Positions 26,792-36,291 are shown, counted from the stretch's first letter. The stretch is 64,000 nt of DNA from Egbenema bharatensis (GCF_048077055.1 NZ_CP182236.1:2108001-2172000), one strand, 5' to 3'. A program made the numbers and translations. Notes: generated from the letters alone by a model not told the origin.

Positions 26792-27177
26792 TTGGAAGTT
26801 GCATAAACCCTACGCTTGACCTCCAGATCCTTCTCCAGGCTGGAGTTAGAGAATTCGATCAGCCAGAAGATGTTTTCTGGGTAGGGATGATGTGCATCAT
26901 ATTCATCATCCAGGGGTTGTACGACGGCAATATCGGGTTCCGGCTCGGATTGGTCAGAGAGCGTCAGCGGTTTACCTTCTCGAATCTCTACCCGATCGCC
27001 GAGTAGCTGCCTGAGGTAATTGGCTCCTTTGGTACTCCGGTTGGCGTGGGAGGTTCCTTCAGGAGGCATCTCAATGATTGCTCCGTTCAACAATTCCACA
27101 TGGCGATCGTCGAGAATCCCGGCTTCAACCATGCGGTGATAGTCGTCTACAGTCCATTTGGCAGTAGTGATGGTCAT
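26746..27177 (-). pseudogene. Uma2-family (DUF820) remnant, 3'-truncated
   Basis: From ATG 27177 (MTITTAKWTVDDYHRMVEAG) the frame reads HVELLNGAIIEMPPEG, EPEPDIAVV and IFWLIEFSNSSLEKDLEVKR, which are core motifs of the PD-(D/E)XK-like Uma2 proteins; the D of PDIAVV and the E of IEFSNSSLEKD are typical active-site residues. After VYATSNYRE the usual strand-helix (EYWVVDL type) and about 45 residues are missing, replaced by ISFLIKVGAGR and a stop. The 3' end overlaps the end of the convergent ATP-grasp gene by 46 bp, which suggests a deletion joined the two. These genes are multicopy in cyanobacteria. Confidence 0.7.
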
Positions 27178-27267
27178 GGGATTACCTTCTGAAATTACCT
27201 CCACTGATGCTCTGAGGGTTGGCAGCTTCTAGCGTTTACCTTCCTGGCTGTGGGTTATGGACTGCCT

Positions 27268-27570
27268 TCAACTGGCTGTGGGTGCTGGCTTTGGCTCCTT
27301 GGGCTTGCGTTCAAACACCTGAATATTGGGTTCGCTCAACACAAACCCCTTGGCAGTCTGTGCCCCAATCTTGCCTGCGATCGCCGCGACCCACATGGGG
27401 AAGTTGGCTTGGGCCTCTTCCAGCTTTTTCCAAATTTTAGGCTTGACCGTAACGCTGACGACATGGGTGCCACAGTCAATTTCAAAATGCTTCCAGTTGT
27501 TCTCAACGGTTTCAGCTTCAGGCAATTCGTTGATTTTGATGGTGACTTCTAACTTTCCCTCTACTGGCAT
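27268..27570 (-). CDS. Small conserved protein, annotated FinO-like in some cyanobacteria
   Basis: A 100-residue protein: MPVEGKLEVTIKINELPEAE, then HFEIDCGTHVVSVTVKPKIW, KKLEEAQANFPMWVAAIAGK and FVLSEPNIQVFERKPK. It is intact and protein-like, with beta strands then helices and a proline/lysine-rich tail. I recall close cyanobacterial homologues named fertility inhibition FinO-like, which would imply RNA binding, but the sequence shows no clear ProQ/FinO core to me. It ends 91 bp before the Uma2 remnant start on the same strand. Confidence 0.65.
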   Translation of the reverse strand: MPVEGKLEVTIKINELPEAETVENNWKHFEIDCGTHVVSVTVKPKIWKKLEEAQANFPMWVAAIAGKIGAQTAKGFVLSEPNIQVFERKPKEPKPAPTAS

Positions 27571-27834
27571 GATGCGTTCTCCTATCCGTTATTGGGGTGC
27601 TGCCGATCGCGCCACACTGGGTGGATTGCCCGCACCTCGGCGATGCTTTGACGGTTGCGCTGAGGTTGAACGATCGCACCAGTGGGTGGTCGTTGTTCCT
27701 GTGGCGACCAGTCCTCAGTGGGTGGGCCTTAGGGAATCGATCGGCAAATTTCTGTTTAAGTTTCAGTTCTACCAGAAAAGGAGTCCTCTGTGCAGTCGGA
27801 GCACCGTCTTTATCGACACTATTTTTTGGAAGCT

Positions 27835-28323
27835 TCAACCATTTGTCCCCTCGCCTGATTCGTTCAGCAGACGCAGCGTTTCGGAGTCCCGCTGATCCCG
27901 GAAAAATCGATCGAGCAGTTGATGGAACACCGATCCTGCAGGGGAGATGGCGGCAAACAGAGTTGCGCAGGATTTTAGTTTTCGATCGTCCGGGGAACCG
28001 AAGATCTGGTTCGCCGATCGTCCCACTACGCCGAGGGCAGCTTCAGCACACTCAATCAGCCGTGCCCCTAAAACCGGATGGTCTAGATAGGCTCTGGCCT
28101 CTGCCAGGCTTTTGATGGCGTAAGTTTTGGAGGTTGGACTGGATCCCAGCCCATCGAACTGCGGGAAGATGAACCACATCCAGTGCGTCTTCTTCTGTCC
28201 ATCTTTGATTTCGGCAAGTGCCTGCTCATAAACCGGGTTCTGCGCCTGCACGAAGCGATTCAGGTTATGGGGATCATTCGCGCCATCAAAAGTCTTGCTG
28301 GTCATCACTGAATTTGTCCGCAT
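27835..28323 (-). CDS. DUF1810 family protein
   Basis: Up to 162 residues; an ATG at 28305 (MTSKTFDGANDPHNLNRF) would give 156 and is close to the family's normal start. DPHNLNRFVQAQNPVYEQAL, KKTHWMWFIFPQFDGLGSS and HPVLGARLIECAEA are hallmark DUF1810 segments, with KLKSCATLFA near the end. The fold is known in the family but the function is not. 264 bp separate it from the FinO-like gene, and these show no gene. Confidence 0.82.
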   Translation of the reverse strand: MRTNSVMTSKTFDGANDPHNLNRFVQAQNPVYEQALAEIKDGQKKTHWMWFIFPQFDGLGSSPTSKTYAIKSLAEARAYLDHPVLGARLIECAEAALGVVGRSANQIFGSPDDRKLKSCATLFAAISPAGSVFHQLLDRFFRDQRDSETLRLLNESGEGTNG

Positions 28324-28576
28324 TACTTGATTTGTCCGATCGATTAATGTTATCTTGTCCCGCTATAGCTGTCTTTTGGGTCTATCATCTCAAAAGAGAG
28401 CTGGCCTTCGTTAGAGAATTCGTCTCTAGCGGAGGCTTAATATTATTCCCTGACAGCCACCCAACGAACCCTGGCCGTAAGATTGTCCGAAGGTAGTTTA
28501 CCTAACCCCCAACCCGGAAAAAACTCGCTACGATCGCTAGTACCTCCTCTACCTGCCAATCTTCCGAGTTCTCCCT

Positions 28577-30643
28577 ATGTCAGAGTTTAAAATTCAGGCA
28601 CCCTTTGAGCCCAAGGGGGATCAGCCCAAAGCGATTCAGCAACTCACCCAGTTCGTCAATGCAGGGCATCCGTTTCAAACCCTGCTGGGAGCAACGGGAA
28701 CTGGAAAAACCCACACCGTTGCCCGCGTGATTCAGAATGTCGGCAAACCCACCCTTGTCTTAGCCCACAACAAAACCCTGGCAGCCCAACTGTGTAATGA
28801 GCTGCGGGAGTTCTTTCCTGACAACGCGGTCGAATATTTCATTAGCTATTACGACTATTACCAGCCAGAGGCCTATATTCCCGTCACCGACACCTACATT
28901 GCCAAAACCGCTTCGATCAACGAAGAAATTGATATGCTGCGGCACTCGGCTACCCGATCGCTGTTTGAACGGAAGGATGTGATCGTGGTTGCTTCCATTA
29001 GCTGCATCTACGGGTTGGGGATTCCGTCGGAGTACTTGAATGCATCGATTCCTTTTAAAGTGGGGATGGAGGTGGATCAACGGCAAATTCTGCGGGATCT
29101 GGCAGCGGTACAGTACGAGCGCAACGATCTGGATGTGGGACGGGGACGGTTTCGAGTGAAGGGGGATGTGCTGGAGATTGGCCCCGCCTACGAGGATCGG
29201 CTGATTCGGATTGAATTTTTTGGGGATGAAATTGACGCGATTCGCTACATCGATCCGATTACGGGCGAAACCTTGCAGAGCATGGATGCGTTGAATGTCT
29301 ATCCGGCTCGCCACTTTGTCACCCCCGACGATCGCCTGGAGGAAGCCTGTGATGCGATCGAGCAGGAATTGAAAGCGCGGCTGGAGGAACTGGAAAAAGA
29401 GAATAAGCTCCTGGAGGCCCAGCGGTTGGAGCAGCGCACCCGCTACGATCTAGAAATGCTGCGGGAAGTGGGCTATTGCAACGGCGTGGAAAACTATGCC
29501 CGACACCTGGCGGGACGAGTCGCAGGTTCTCCGCCTGAATGTCTGGTGGATTACTTCCCCGACGATTGGCTGCTGGTGATTGACGAGTCCCACGTCACCA
29601 TTCCCCAACTGCGCGGTATGTACAACGGCGATCGATCGCGCAAACTGACGCTGATTGATCACGGGTTTCGCCTTCCCAGTGCGGCGGATAACCGTCCCCT
29701 CAAAGCCGAAGAATTTTGGCAAAAGGTAAATCAATGTATTTTTGTTTCTGCCACACCGGGGAACTGGGAATTGGAGATTTCCGAGGGTAAATTTGATGTA
29801 ACTGGGGAAGGCAAAACCGAAACCAGGCTCTACCTTCCGGGAACGGGGCGCGTGGTGGAGCAGGTAATTCGTCCGACGGGCGTGGTTGACCCCGAAATCT
29901 TTGTCCGACCGACCGAGGGGCAGATTGATGACTTGCTGCATGAAATTCAGGAGCGGGTGCAAAAGAACGAACGAACCCTCGTGACCACCCTGACCAAGCG
30001 CATGGCGGAGGATCTGACGGAATACCTGCAAGAAAGGGCGATTCGAGTCCGCTACCTGCACTCTGAAATTAACTCGATCGAACGGATCGAAATCCTCCGG
30101 GATTTGCGGCAAGGAGAATTTGATGTCCTGATTGGCGTGAACCTGCTGCGGGAAGGGTTGGACTTACCGGAAGTGTCTCTGGTGGCGATACTGGATGCTG
30201 ACAAGGAAGGATTCCTGCGGGCAGAACGATCGCTGATTCAGACGATCGGACGGGCGGCACGTCATGTTCGGGGGCAGGCAGTACTTTACGCGGATAATCT
30301 GACCGACAGCATGGCTAAGGCGATCAGCGAAACGGAACGTCGGCGCGCGATTCAACTGGAATACAACCAGAAACACAACATTACCCCCCAACCCATTATC
30401 AAACGGCAAAGCAATGCGATTCTGCAATTCCTGGAGGTCTCTCGTCGATTAACCACCCAGGAACTGGAGCAGGCCTATGAGCAAGCCGATGATCTGCCCC
30501 TGGAAAACATTCCCGACCTGATTGTGAAACTGGAAACGGAAATGAAGGAAGCCGCCAAGCAATTGGAGTTTGAAGAAGCCGCTAAATTACGCGATCGGAT
30601 CAAGCATCTCCGCGATCGGCTGTTGGGTAAACATCAGGCGTAA
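28577..30643 (+). CDS. uvrB: Excinuclease ABC subunit B
   Basis: A 688-residue UvrB, the damage-verifying helicase-like subunit of nucleotide excision repair. Walker A GATGTGKT lies at about 38-45, the beta-hairpin inserted into DNA is YYDYYQPEAYIP (about 94-105), helicase motifs include LLVIDESHVTIPQLRGMYNG and VATPGNWELE-type SATPG, then RAERSLIQTIGRAARH. The C-terminal UVR motif (EMKEAAKQLEFEEAAKLRDR) contacts UvrC. Length is slightly above the usual 660-670. All key motifs are intact. Confidence 0.97.
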   Translation: MSEFKIQAPFEPKGDQPKAIQQLTQFVNAGHPFQTLLGATGTGKTHTVARVIQNVGKPTLVLAHNKTLAAQLCNELREFFPDNAVEYFISYYDYYQPEAYIPVTDTYIAKTASINEEIDMLRHSATRSLFERKDVIVVASISCIYGLGIPSEYLNASIPFKVGMEVDQRQILRDLAAVQYERNDLDVGRGRFRVKGDVLEIGPAYEDRLIRIEFFGDEIDAIRYIDPITGETLQSMDALNVYPARHFVTPDDRLEEACDAIEQELKARLEELEKENKLLEAQRLEQRTRYDLEMLREVGYCNGVENYARHLAGRVAGSPPECLVDYFPDDWLLVIDESHVTIPQLRGMYNGDRSRKLTLIDHGFRLPSAADNRPLKAEEFWQKVNQCIFVSATPGNWELEISEGKFDVTGEGKTETRLYLPGTGRVVEQVIRPTGVVDPEIFVRPTEGQIDDLLHEIQERVQKNERTLVTTLTKRMAEDLTEYLQERAIRVRYLHSEINSIERIEILRDLRQGEFDVLIGVNLLREGLDLPEVSLVAILDADKEGFLRAERSLIQTIGRAARHVRGQAVLYADNLTDSMAKAISETERRRAIQLEYNQKHNITPQPIIKRQSNAILQFLEVSRRLTTQELEQAYEQADDLPLENIPDLIVKLETEMKEAAKQLEFEEAAKLRDRIKHLRDRLLGKHQA

Positions 30644-30843
30644 ACTCTTGCCCTGGGAGGATGGATCATCCAACCCGAAAGTTGCATCAAATTGCATCTG
30701 TGACAACCGGGCACAGTCAAATCCTGCCGTTGCCGATCAAGATTTTCTCTGATTGATCTTCCTTCTCCCACGAATTACTTGCTACTTTTGCAGATCATAG
30801 GCATAGTTGAAAGTATCCTGAGGACAGTCCAGAGGATAGTGGG

Positions 30844-31407
30844 ATGAGTAATGGGGAAATCGATCGACTGCCCGTCAATCAGCTAACGGAACGTTACAAC
30901 CTGGTCAGAAGTGCGGTATACAATCGGCTGGAGGCACTGAAGATCAAACCGGAGCGGATCGGGAATAGAGCCTACGTCAACGCCAAACAATTGCGGTTTT
31001 TAGATGAACTGCATCAATTTATTCAGTCTGGTGGTACAACGGCTGAATTTCTGGAAATGAAAGGCATTGCCAAGGAAGAACCTGAACCTCCAGAAATGTC
31101 CTCTGGACTGTCTACTGTTCAACCGGACATCATCAAATTGGTCACGATGATCGCCTCTGAACTGGTTTCCAAGCTGCAACCCTCCAGCCCTGAACCGGAT
31201 CCCCTCGCCTACTTTGAAGCCCTGGAACAGGCGGCTCGTAACGGCTGGCTCCTCAGTACGGCTGAATTGGCTTATCTGTTGGATCTTCCTCCCCTAACTA
31301 TTCGCCAATCGGGCGATCGATTTTGTGAAGCTGGATTTGTCTTCACCCATGCGGGCTTTCGGGCCGATGGAGATCTAGCGTGGAGAGTCTCGAAGCTATA
31401 CAATTGA
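30844..31407 (+). CDS. Uncharacterised protein with N-terminal helix-turn-helix-like segment
   Basis: A 187-residue protein. Residues 8-50 (NQLTERYNLVRSAVYNRLEA, KPERIGNRAYVNAKQL) resemble a DNA-binding helix-turn-helix of the excisionase/MerR-like type. After a proline/glutamate linker, residues about 120-187 form a second helical unit with another HTH-like piece (LSTAELAYLLDLPPLTIRQS). I do not recognise a named family. Two DNA-binding-like modules in a small protein suggest a regulator. A terminator follows at 31474-31512. Confidence 0.65.
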   Translation: MSNGEIDRLPVNQLTERYNLVRSAVYNRLEALKIKPERIGNRAYVNAKQLRFLDELHQFIQSGGTTAEFLEMKGIAKEEPEPPEMSSGLSTVQPDIIKLVTMIASELVSKLQPSSPEPDPLAYFEALEQAARNGWLLSTAELAYLLDLPPLTIRQSGDRFCEAGFVFTHAGFRADGDLAWRVSKLYN

Positions 31408-31473
31408 AAGAGCCAGCACAAAGGCTGGCTGAGTTACTCTGGTAGCGTCTTTACTTTTACTTTTACTTACTTT

Positions 31474-31512
31474 GGTGATGTTGGTGTTTGCACTGGCATC
31501 ACCTTAGTTTTT
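31474..31512 (+). terminator. Intrinsic terminator after the HTH-like gene
   Basis: GGTGATG (31474-31480) pairs with CATCACC (31497-31503) around a 16-base loop with further partial pairing (TTGGTG against CACTGG), and is followed by TTAGTTTTT. Confidence 0.65.
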
Positions 31513-31621
31513 GGTGATGGGCTGTCAGTCGCTCTGGCTTTTGTCCGCCAGCAGGAGCATAACCCACCAGTGGGGGCGGTTCTCCCTGAACCCTCCAGCC
31601 TTATAAATTTACTTTACCATG

Positions 31622-31688
31622 TCCAGAGGATTTTCCACCGGACTGTCCTGTGAATTTTCCAGAGGATTTTCCACCGGACTGTCCTGTG
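31622..31688. repeat. Two direct repeats of 31 bp with internal palindrome
   Basis: TCCAGAGGATTTTCCACCGG followed by ACTGTCCTGTG occurs at 31622-31652 and again, identically, at 31658-31688. Each copy holds the inverted repeat TCCAC-C-GGAC-T-GTCC-T-GTGGA or its near equivalent (the final GA is complete only in the second copy). Confidence 0.75.
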
Positions 31689-31826
31689 GACAGTATCTCC
31701 TTCATTCAGAAACCTGTGAACAATTTGTGAACCGCCCCTGGGGTGAACCGTTCCTGGGCGTAGCACAAGGCAGAGGGAGGATCCATAGGATGCAAAGGGT
31801 TCAACTGGGTGAATGGTTGAAGTTCG

Positions 31827-33743
31827 TTACTCCAGATAATACTCAAACCGTTGACGGAGTTGGGCGATCGAAAGATCCTGCGTCCAGTATTCCACCAGGG
31901 CATGACCAAAGGCCCAGGCATTGCGATCGGGGCTGGAGGTATTTTCGAGCAGCAATGGCCAGAGGGCACGCAAATCAAAGCTGATTTCTGTCGGATGATC
32001 GGAGAGTTCGACCCCTTTACTGAATAAGGAAAACAAATCGTAGGCCATTTGGAGCTTGCCAATAACGACCGGAAGTTGCTCAACGGGAATCTGCTCTGCC
32101 AAAACGTAGGCAAGGGCAGGCGATCCGGTCGTCAGCGTCGAGACGAATTGCAGAACCGGACTTTTTAGGAGCGCAGTGATTCCTTGAGTCGTGGTCAGCT
32201 GGAAGGTGTAGTGGTCGATAATTTTGGCTGCGGCGACTGTGCGGCTTTCCAGGTTATCTAAAAATCGTGCCAGACGAATCTGCTTGGCGGGATCGATCGC
32301 CTCCATCAATGCCACTGATAGGACATCATCCCCCCAGGCGGTGCGGTTTGCCTGAAGATCTCCGGTCACAACGGGTAAAACTCGATTGCAGTACTCGCCC
32401 AGCCGATCCGCTCGATACTGGGTAGCTTCCCGGATTGAGATTTCCTTAGGTCGATCGCCCCCTTGCCAGTCGTAGGGAGGTTCCCATTCCCGCATGGGCC
32501 GCAGCCGATCCACCTGAGTCACAATGGCAACGGCAGGCAGGTTCGGTACGTCCGTTTTCAAGTCCTTGAGAAAATCTGCATCCATCTGCAATGCCGGATC
32601 AAGGGCAGGAGTCACCAGCAGCAGTAAATCCGCTGTCGCTGCATAATCCAGCACCAGTTCCCGCAGATCCGATCGGCTCACCTGTTCATAGCCCGGAGAA
32701 TCCCATAGGGTTAACGTTTCTCCCGTGGGCACTTCCCAGTGATAGCTTTGAATCCGATCGGTGCTGGGCAGCACATCCACTTCCGCGCGATCGGACTGAA
32801 ACAGGGTGTTGATCAGGCTACTTTTGCCTGCGCCAGTACGGCCCACCAGCAGCAGATTAATGGGTTTCTGCTCCACGGCTTCAACGGGTTGTGCCTGGGT
32901 CAAAATTTCTCGTAACGTTTGGGTTTTCGCCTTGGGCAGAGACGGAGTAGCCTTGGAAGTTGTCTCACTGGCTCGCTTGCCGCTGTAGAGGAGAACCGCT
33001 TGCCGCGACAAATTGCGCAGGGCAGATTCGCGCAGTAAATGACCTAAATTCACCAAAAGTTGTTGAGTCGCCCGATCGCTTGACTGTTGGCTGACCTGCC
33101 GGGCTGCCGCCGCCGCCGGATTAAAAACCCACTGCACCCACGTCCAGGTACGCCAGAGCTTACGGGCAGAGGGTTCTAGCTGTTGATACACTTCATAGGC
33201 TTGAACGGCCTGTCCTACGGTCACCTGATTCAATACCGGGGACAGCTTTTGCATCCACTGATCGACATCATCCACCGTGCCCCGAATCAGCCCATAAGCC
33301 TGAGGAATGTAAATATTCAGCAAAGGATATTTGACAGTGGGGTAATAGATGTGGGCGATCGCGTTGACCAGTTCCTGACAGCGTTTCCAGAACCGTTCCC
33401 AATCTTCCCAAATCGGTGGATCGGTCTGGGCAGCGGCGAGTACCGTTTGTAAAGCTTGCTCTGCCTGATTGGCAACTTCTCCTGGAGCCTGAGTCGCAGC
33501 CTCTCGCTCGGCTTGCAGATCCTCCTCCACTTCTGCCACCACGGCCTGCATTTGCTTCAGGGCAGGCTGAGTCCACTGCACTAACAACCACCGCCAACCA
33601 ACAAACACCAGGGTAAACACCGCCCAAATCCAGTTTATTCCCCAGGCATGAATCTGCGATCCTGCCGCCACCAGCAAAAACCCAATCACTCCGGCGATCG
33701 GGAGTCCGAGTCCAAGCCATTGCCACCACTTTAATCGCACCAT
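31827..33743 (-). CDS. Membrane-anchored GTPase (Era/dynamin-like G domain)
   Basis: A 638-residue protein. Two hydrophobic helices (about 10-30 and 35-55: WLGLGLPIAGVIGFLLVAAG; WIWAVFTLVFVGWRWLLV) anchor the N-terminus; a helical region follows to about residue 290. The G domain has G1 GRTGAGKSSLINTLF (about 303-317), G3 LWDSPGYE, and G4 TQVDR, so GTP binding is well supported. C-terminal helices (about 470-638) resemble the stalk-like ends of cyanobacterial YcjX/DUF697-type or HSR1-like GTPases. A role in membrane stress or remodelling would be inference. 303 bp separate it from the metF-type gene on the same strand. Confidence 0.82.
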   Translation of the reverse strand: MVRLKWWQWLGLGLPIAGVIGFLLVAAGSQIHAWGINWIWAVFTLVFVGWRWLLVQWTQPALKQMQAVVAEVEEDLQAEREAATQAPGEVANQAEQALQTVLAAAQTDPPIWEDWERFWKRCQELVNAIAHIYYPTVKYPLLNIYIPQAYGLIRGTVDDVDQWMQKLSPVLNQVTVGQAVQAYEVYQQLEPSARKLWRTWTWVQWVFNPAAAAARQVSQQSSDRATQQLLVNLGHLLRESALRNLSRQAVLLYSGKRASETTSKATPSLPKAKTQTLREILTQAQPVEAVEQKPINLLLVGRTGAGKSSLINTLFQSDRAEVDVLPSTDRIQSYHWEVPTGETLTLWDSPGYEQVSRSDLRELVLDYAATADLLLLVTPALDPALQMDADFLKDLKTDVPNLPAVAIVTQVDRLRPMREWEPPYDWQGGDRPKEISIREATQYRADRLGEYCNRVLPVVTGDLQANRTAWGDDVLSVALMEAIDPAKQIRLARFLDNLESRTVAAAKIIDHYTFQLTTTQGITALLKSPVLQFVSTLTTGSPALAYVLAEQIPVEQLPVVIGKLQMAYDLFSLFSKGVELSDHPTEISFDLRALWPLLLENTSSPDRNAWAFGHALVEYWTQDLSIAQLRQRFEYYLE

Positions 33744-34046
33744 TTGAGTTACACCATTTGAGTTACACCATTTCGTCTCTAAGTACCCATCGTTTTCACC
33801 CGGTCATGGTTCTCGATCGAGGCTGTGGGAAGCCCCTCACCTGTTCAGGATGACCCTGATCGGGGGACGACGACAAAAATCGCGTTACTTGACATCTCTA
33901 TTTAAAGATTAGAATTTAAAAATGAAAAAAGCCCCCAACTGGTCTCGTTTGAGGGCTTGGAGTTCCTGAAAATCGTCACTGAGCTAATAATGGCAACCTG
34001 GAGAAAAATTCACAAGAGGGGCGAGACCCATCTTCTGCTCCCTTGC
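33744..34046. other. Spacer between GTPase and metF-type gene
   Basis: Contains a 14-15 bp direct repeat (ATTTGAGTTACACC, at 33742-33755 and 33757-33770) touching the GTPase start, and the minus-strand terminator at 33924-33958. No gene is seen. Confidence 0.6.
33924..33958 (-). terminator. Intrinsic terminator downstream of the metF-type gene
   Basis: On the minus strand AAGCCCTCAAAC pairs with GTTGGGGGCTT (AAGCCC/GGGCTT plus CAA/TTG) and is followed by TTTTTT. It lies about 90 bp after the stop codon at 34047. Confidence 0.82.
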
Positions 34047-34979
34047 CTACGGCTGAATTGGCTTAATTCCAGCCCGATCGAGAATTTCTGGAATTAAATC
34101 TTCTCGACGAACTGCCATCATATGAACGCCCTGGCAAAGTTGTTGGGCTGTTTTAACTTGCTCTGCGGCAATCGTAATCCCTTCATCCAGGGGATTGGTC
34201 GCTTGAGCTAAACGATCGATAATATGCTGCGGGATTTGGACACCAGGTACGTTTCGATTGATGAATTGAGCATTTTTAGCTGACTTTAACAAGAAAATTC
34301 CGGCCAGAATGGGCCGGTTGCAGCCAACGGCAATCTGATTCATGAATTTCTCCAGGCGATCGAAATCTGAGATCAGCTGGCTTTGAAAAAATTGCGCTCC
34401 GGCTGCCAGTTTGCGTTCAAACCGACGCTGTAACCCAGACCAACTGGGACATTGAGGATCAACCGCTGCCCCCACGAACAGTTCCGTCGCTCCATCGTTC
34501 ATGGACTTGTCGTTCAGATCAAAGCCTTGATTCAGCTTACCAATGAGCTTCAACAACCGCACCGATTCCAGGTCAAACACACTTTTGGCCGTTGGATGAT
34601 CCCCAGCTTTCACCGGATCTCCCGTTAACGCTAAAACATTCCGAATCCCCAATGCCTGTGCCCCCATCAGGTCAGCTTGCAGGGCAATCACATTGCGATC
34701 GCGGCAGGCAATTTGATAAACCGGTTCCAACCCACGCTGCACCAAAACGGCGGAAGCAGCCAGCGAGGACATCCGCAACACCGCGCGGCTCCCATCGGTG
34801 ACATTCATGGCGTGAACTCGTCCCTGTAACCGCATCGCCATATCCACCATGTGGGAAACATTTCCTCCCTTCGGCGGCATCACTTCAGCCGTCACCAGAA
34901 ATTCGCCTGCATGAACAGCACGACAAAACCGAGAGGGCACAGGATGATGAGGTGAGGGCTGAGCGCGTAAATCAGACAT
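34047..34979 (-). CDS. metF: Methylenetetrahydrofolate reductase-family protein
   Basis: A 310-residue TIM-barrel flavoprotein of the MTHFR family, which reduces 5,10-methylene-THF to 5-methyl-THF for methionine synthesis. It shows FLVTAEVMPPKGGNVSHMVD (with the family Glu after TAE), HAMNVTDGSRAVLRMSSLAA, QIACRDRN, GIRNVLALTGDP and GAQFFQSQLISDFDRLEKFM. Length is normal for bacterial MetF. No S-box or other riboswitch was recognised between it and the divergent cupin gene at 35190. Confidence 0.88.
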   Translation of the reverse strand: MSDLRAQPSPHHPVPSRFCRAVHAGEFLVTAEVMPPKGGNVSHMVDMAMRLQGRVHAMNVTDGSRAVLRMSSLAASAVLVQRGLEPVYQIACRDRNVIALQADLMGAQALGIRNVLALTGDPVKAGDHPTAKSVFDLESVRLLKLIGKLNQGFDLNDKSMNDGATELFVGAAVDPQCPSWSGLQRRFERKLAAGAQFFQSQLISDFDRLEKFMNQIAVGCNRPILAGIFLLKSAKNAQFINRNVPGVQIPQHIIDRLAQATNPLDEGITIAAEQVKTAQQLCQGVHMMAVRREDLIPEILDRAGIKPIQP

Positions 34980-35189
34980 AAGCTAAATTGAATCGAGATC
35001 TAATCGTACAGTGATCAACCAAGGAACCTTAAGGGTTATTTAAGTATTGTCAGCCAGTATGCCTCAGTTTGCTACCGTCTGGCATCCCCTACGGCAAGAT
35101 ATTAAAGTTGCCATAAAGCTTCTACTGAAACCCCTGTAGAGCCTTTAGAAAACGGCAAACTGTAGGTGAGCACCATCCCCAGGAGTCCT

Positions 35190-35570
35190 ATGAAGCAAAC
35201 TGCCCTGCGCCAAATCCCGGAAGAGTCAGTGTCCCACAATCCAGCCATCAAAAAGAAGGTGATGCTGCGTCTGGGGGATTTACCCCATCTCACAAATTTT
35301 TCTCAGGCGCGATTTGCCCCCGGTCAGATTGCTGCTGCCCATGCCCATCAGGATATGTGTGAGGTGTTTTTTGTAGAGTCTGGAACGGGAGTTATTCAAG
35401 TGGATGGGCAGGACTATGTGCTAGAGGCGGGTGTATGTATTGCGGTAGAAACTGGAGAAGTGCATGAAGTGAAAAATACTGGCAGTGAAGAATTGGTATT
35501 AACTTACTTTGGATTGCGATCGGAGGCTAACTTAGCACCATCAGCCCACAAAACAGGTTGCACAATTTAA
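35190..35570 (+). CDS. Cupin domain protein
   Basis: About 126 residues from ATG 35190 (MKQTALRQIPEESVSHNPAI), supported by AGGAG at 35181-35185; an in-frame start at 35166 would include the ribosome-binding site. A single cupin: motif 1 is HAHQDMCEVFFVESGTG (two His and the Glu metal ligands) and motif 2 is GEVHEVKN with the last His. It should bind one divalent metal. Function (isomerase, dioxygenase or sensor) cannot be told. Confidence 0.85.
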   Translation: MKQTALRQIPEESVSHNPAIKKKVMLRLGDLPHLTNFSQARFAPGQIAAAHAHQDMCEVFFVESGTGVIQVDGQDYVLEAGVCIAVETGEVHEVKNTGSEELVLTYFGLRSEANLAPSAHKTGCTI

Positions 35571-36291
35571 GTTTTTGCCTTAGCATGACGAAGGCACTTG
35601 GAGATTTTTCTAAGTCAGCCAATCTTTTATTTCTACTCTAGGAGAACGATCGCAATGGATGCCTCTGGTAGTAGTTGCTTAACTACAAATCAGAAATGGG
35701 TTCCATCTGATGAAGAACCACACCATAGTTGCCGCTGTGGTCAGTGGACGATCGCTTTGATGAATTTGGCTTTGGCTCTGGGATAGAGCTTTGCGGTTCA
35801 TCTCTGGTCGCTGCTGGGCACGGCGACTGTGAATCAGGGAGATGAGCCATGAAATTAAACAATCAGTTGAGTAATTTTCCATCAATTAAACAGGCACATC
35901 CTGCATTTGTAGCAGGGTGAAGATTAACCTTCCCCTGCCTCTCCCAGGAGGGAATTTTATGGTCATTGTAAGGGTAGTGTAAATCTAACCTGTAGGAAGA
36001 TTCTGCATTACTGAAATCAAACCGTTTGCAAGCGGGAATGTTTTTGATCAGCAGAGTGTTTGTGCGCTGGTTGGGCTGATAGTGCATTCAACTTTGCTAT
36101 AGAAAAAGTGAGTTGATTGGTTAAAGTGCGATCGCAAAATGTTGGGCGATCGGGCAATCTTTTTGATGCAAACCTGCTGAAATCTGATCCATTCATGCGT
36201 TCATTTCTATTATTTTGCTTCTTCAATGAGTCGCTTTTCTTCAATGAGTCGCTCAAGACTAGCAAACTCTAAAACCTTGCGGAGGTGTGCC
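35571..36291. other. Long non-coding region upstream of mgtE
   Basis: These 721 bp hold no established gene. Features seen: a TGCCTT/AAGGCA hairpin just after the cupin stop (35576-35596); a small open frame (35655-35786); and CGATCG palindromes. A direct repeat CTTCAATGAGTCGCTTT / CTTCAATGAGTCGCTC (about 36221-36252) lies 40 bp before mgtE. I could not recognise an M-box or other Mg-sensing leader, although the position and length would suit one. Confidence 0.5.
35655..35786 (+). CDS. Possible 43-residue small protein
   Basis: ATG at 35655 is preceded by AGGAGAACGATCGCA, a good Shine-Dalgarno at 15 to 11 bases upstream. The product (MDASGSSCLTTNQKWVPSDE, then EPHHSCRCGQW and a short hydrophobic end IALMNLALALG) contains His-His and three cysteines. 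It might be a leader peptide or small metal-binding protein, or noncoding. Evidence is only the ribosome-binding site and the reading frame. Confidence 0.3.
   Translation: MDASGSSCLTTNQKWVPSDEEPHHSCRCGQWTIALMNLALALG

Larger units (their letters stand above)
31408..31826. other. Intergenic region with terminator and 36-bp direct repeat
   Basis: The 419 bp between the HTH-like gene and the convergent GTPase gene contain a perfect hairpin AGCCAGC/GCTGGCT (31411-31430), the terminator at 31474-31512, and a 31-bp sequence repeated at a 36-bp period (31622-31688). An open frame across the repeat (31619-31984) has no protein-like features. Confidence 0.6.

Noticed and set aside
31619..31984. Protein-coding frame over the 31-bp repeats
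   Set aside because: Composition reflects the repeats, it overlaps the convergent GTPase gene and no domain is recognisable.
35571..36291. M-box magnesium riboswitch before mgtE
   Set aside because: The position fits, but I could not find the conserved M-box helices by eye, so no riboswitch is called.
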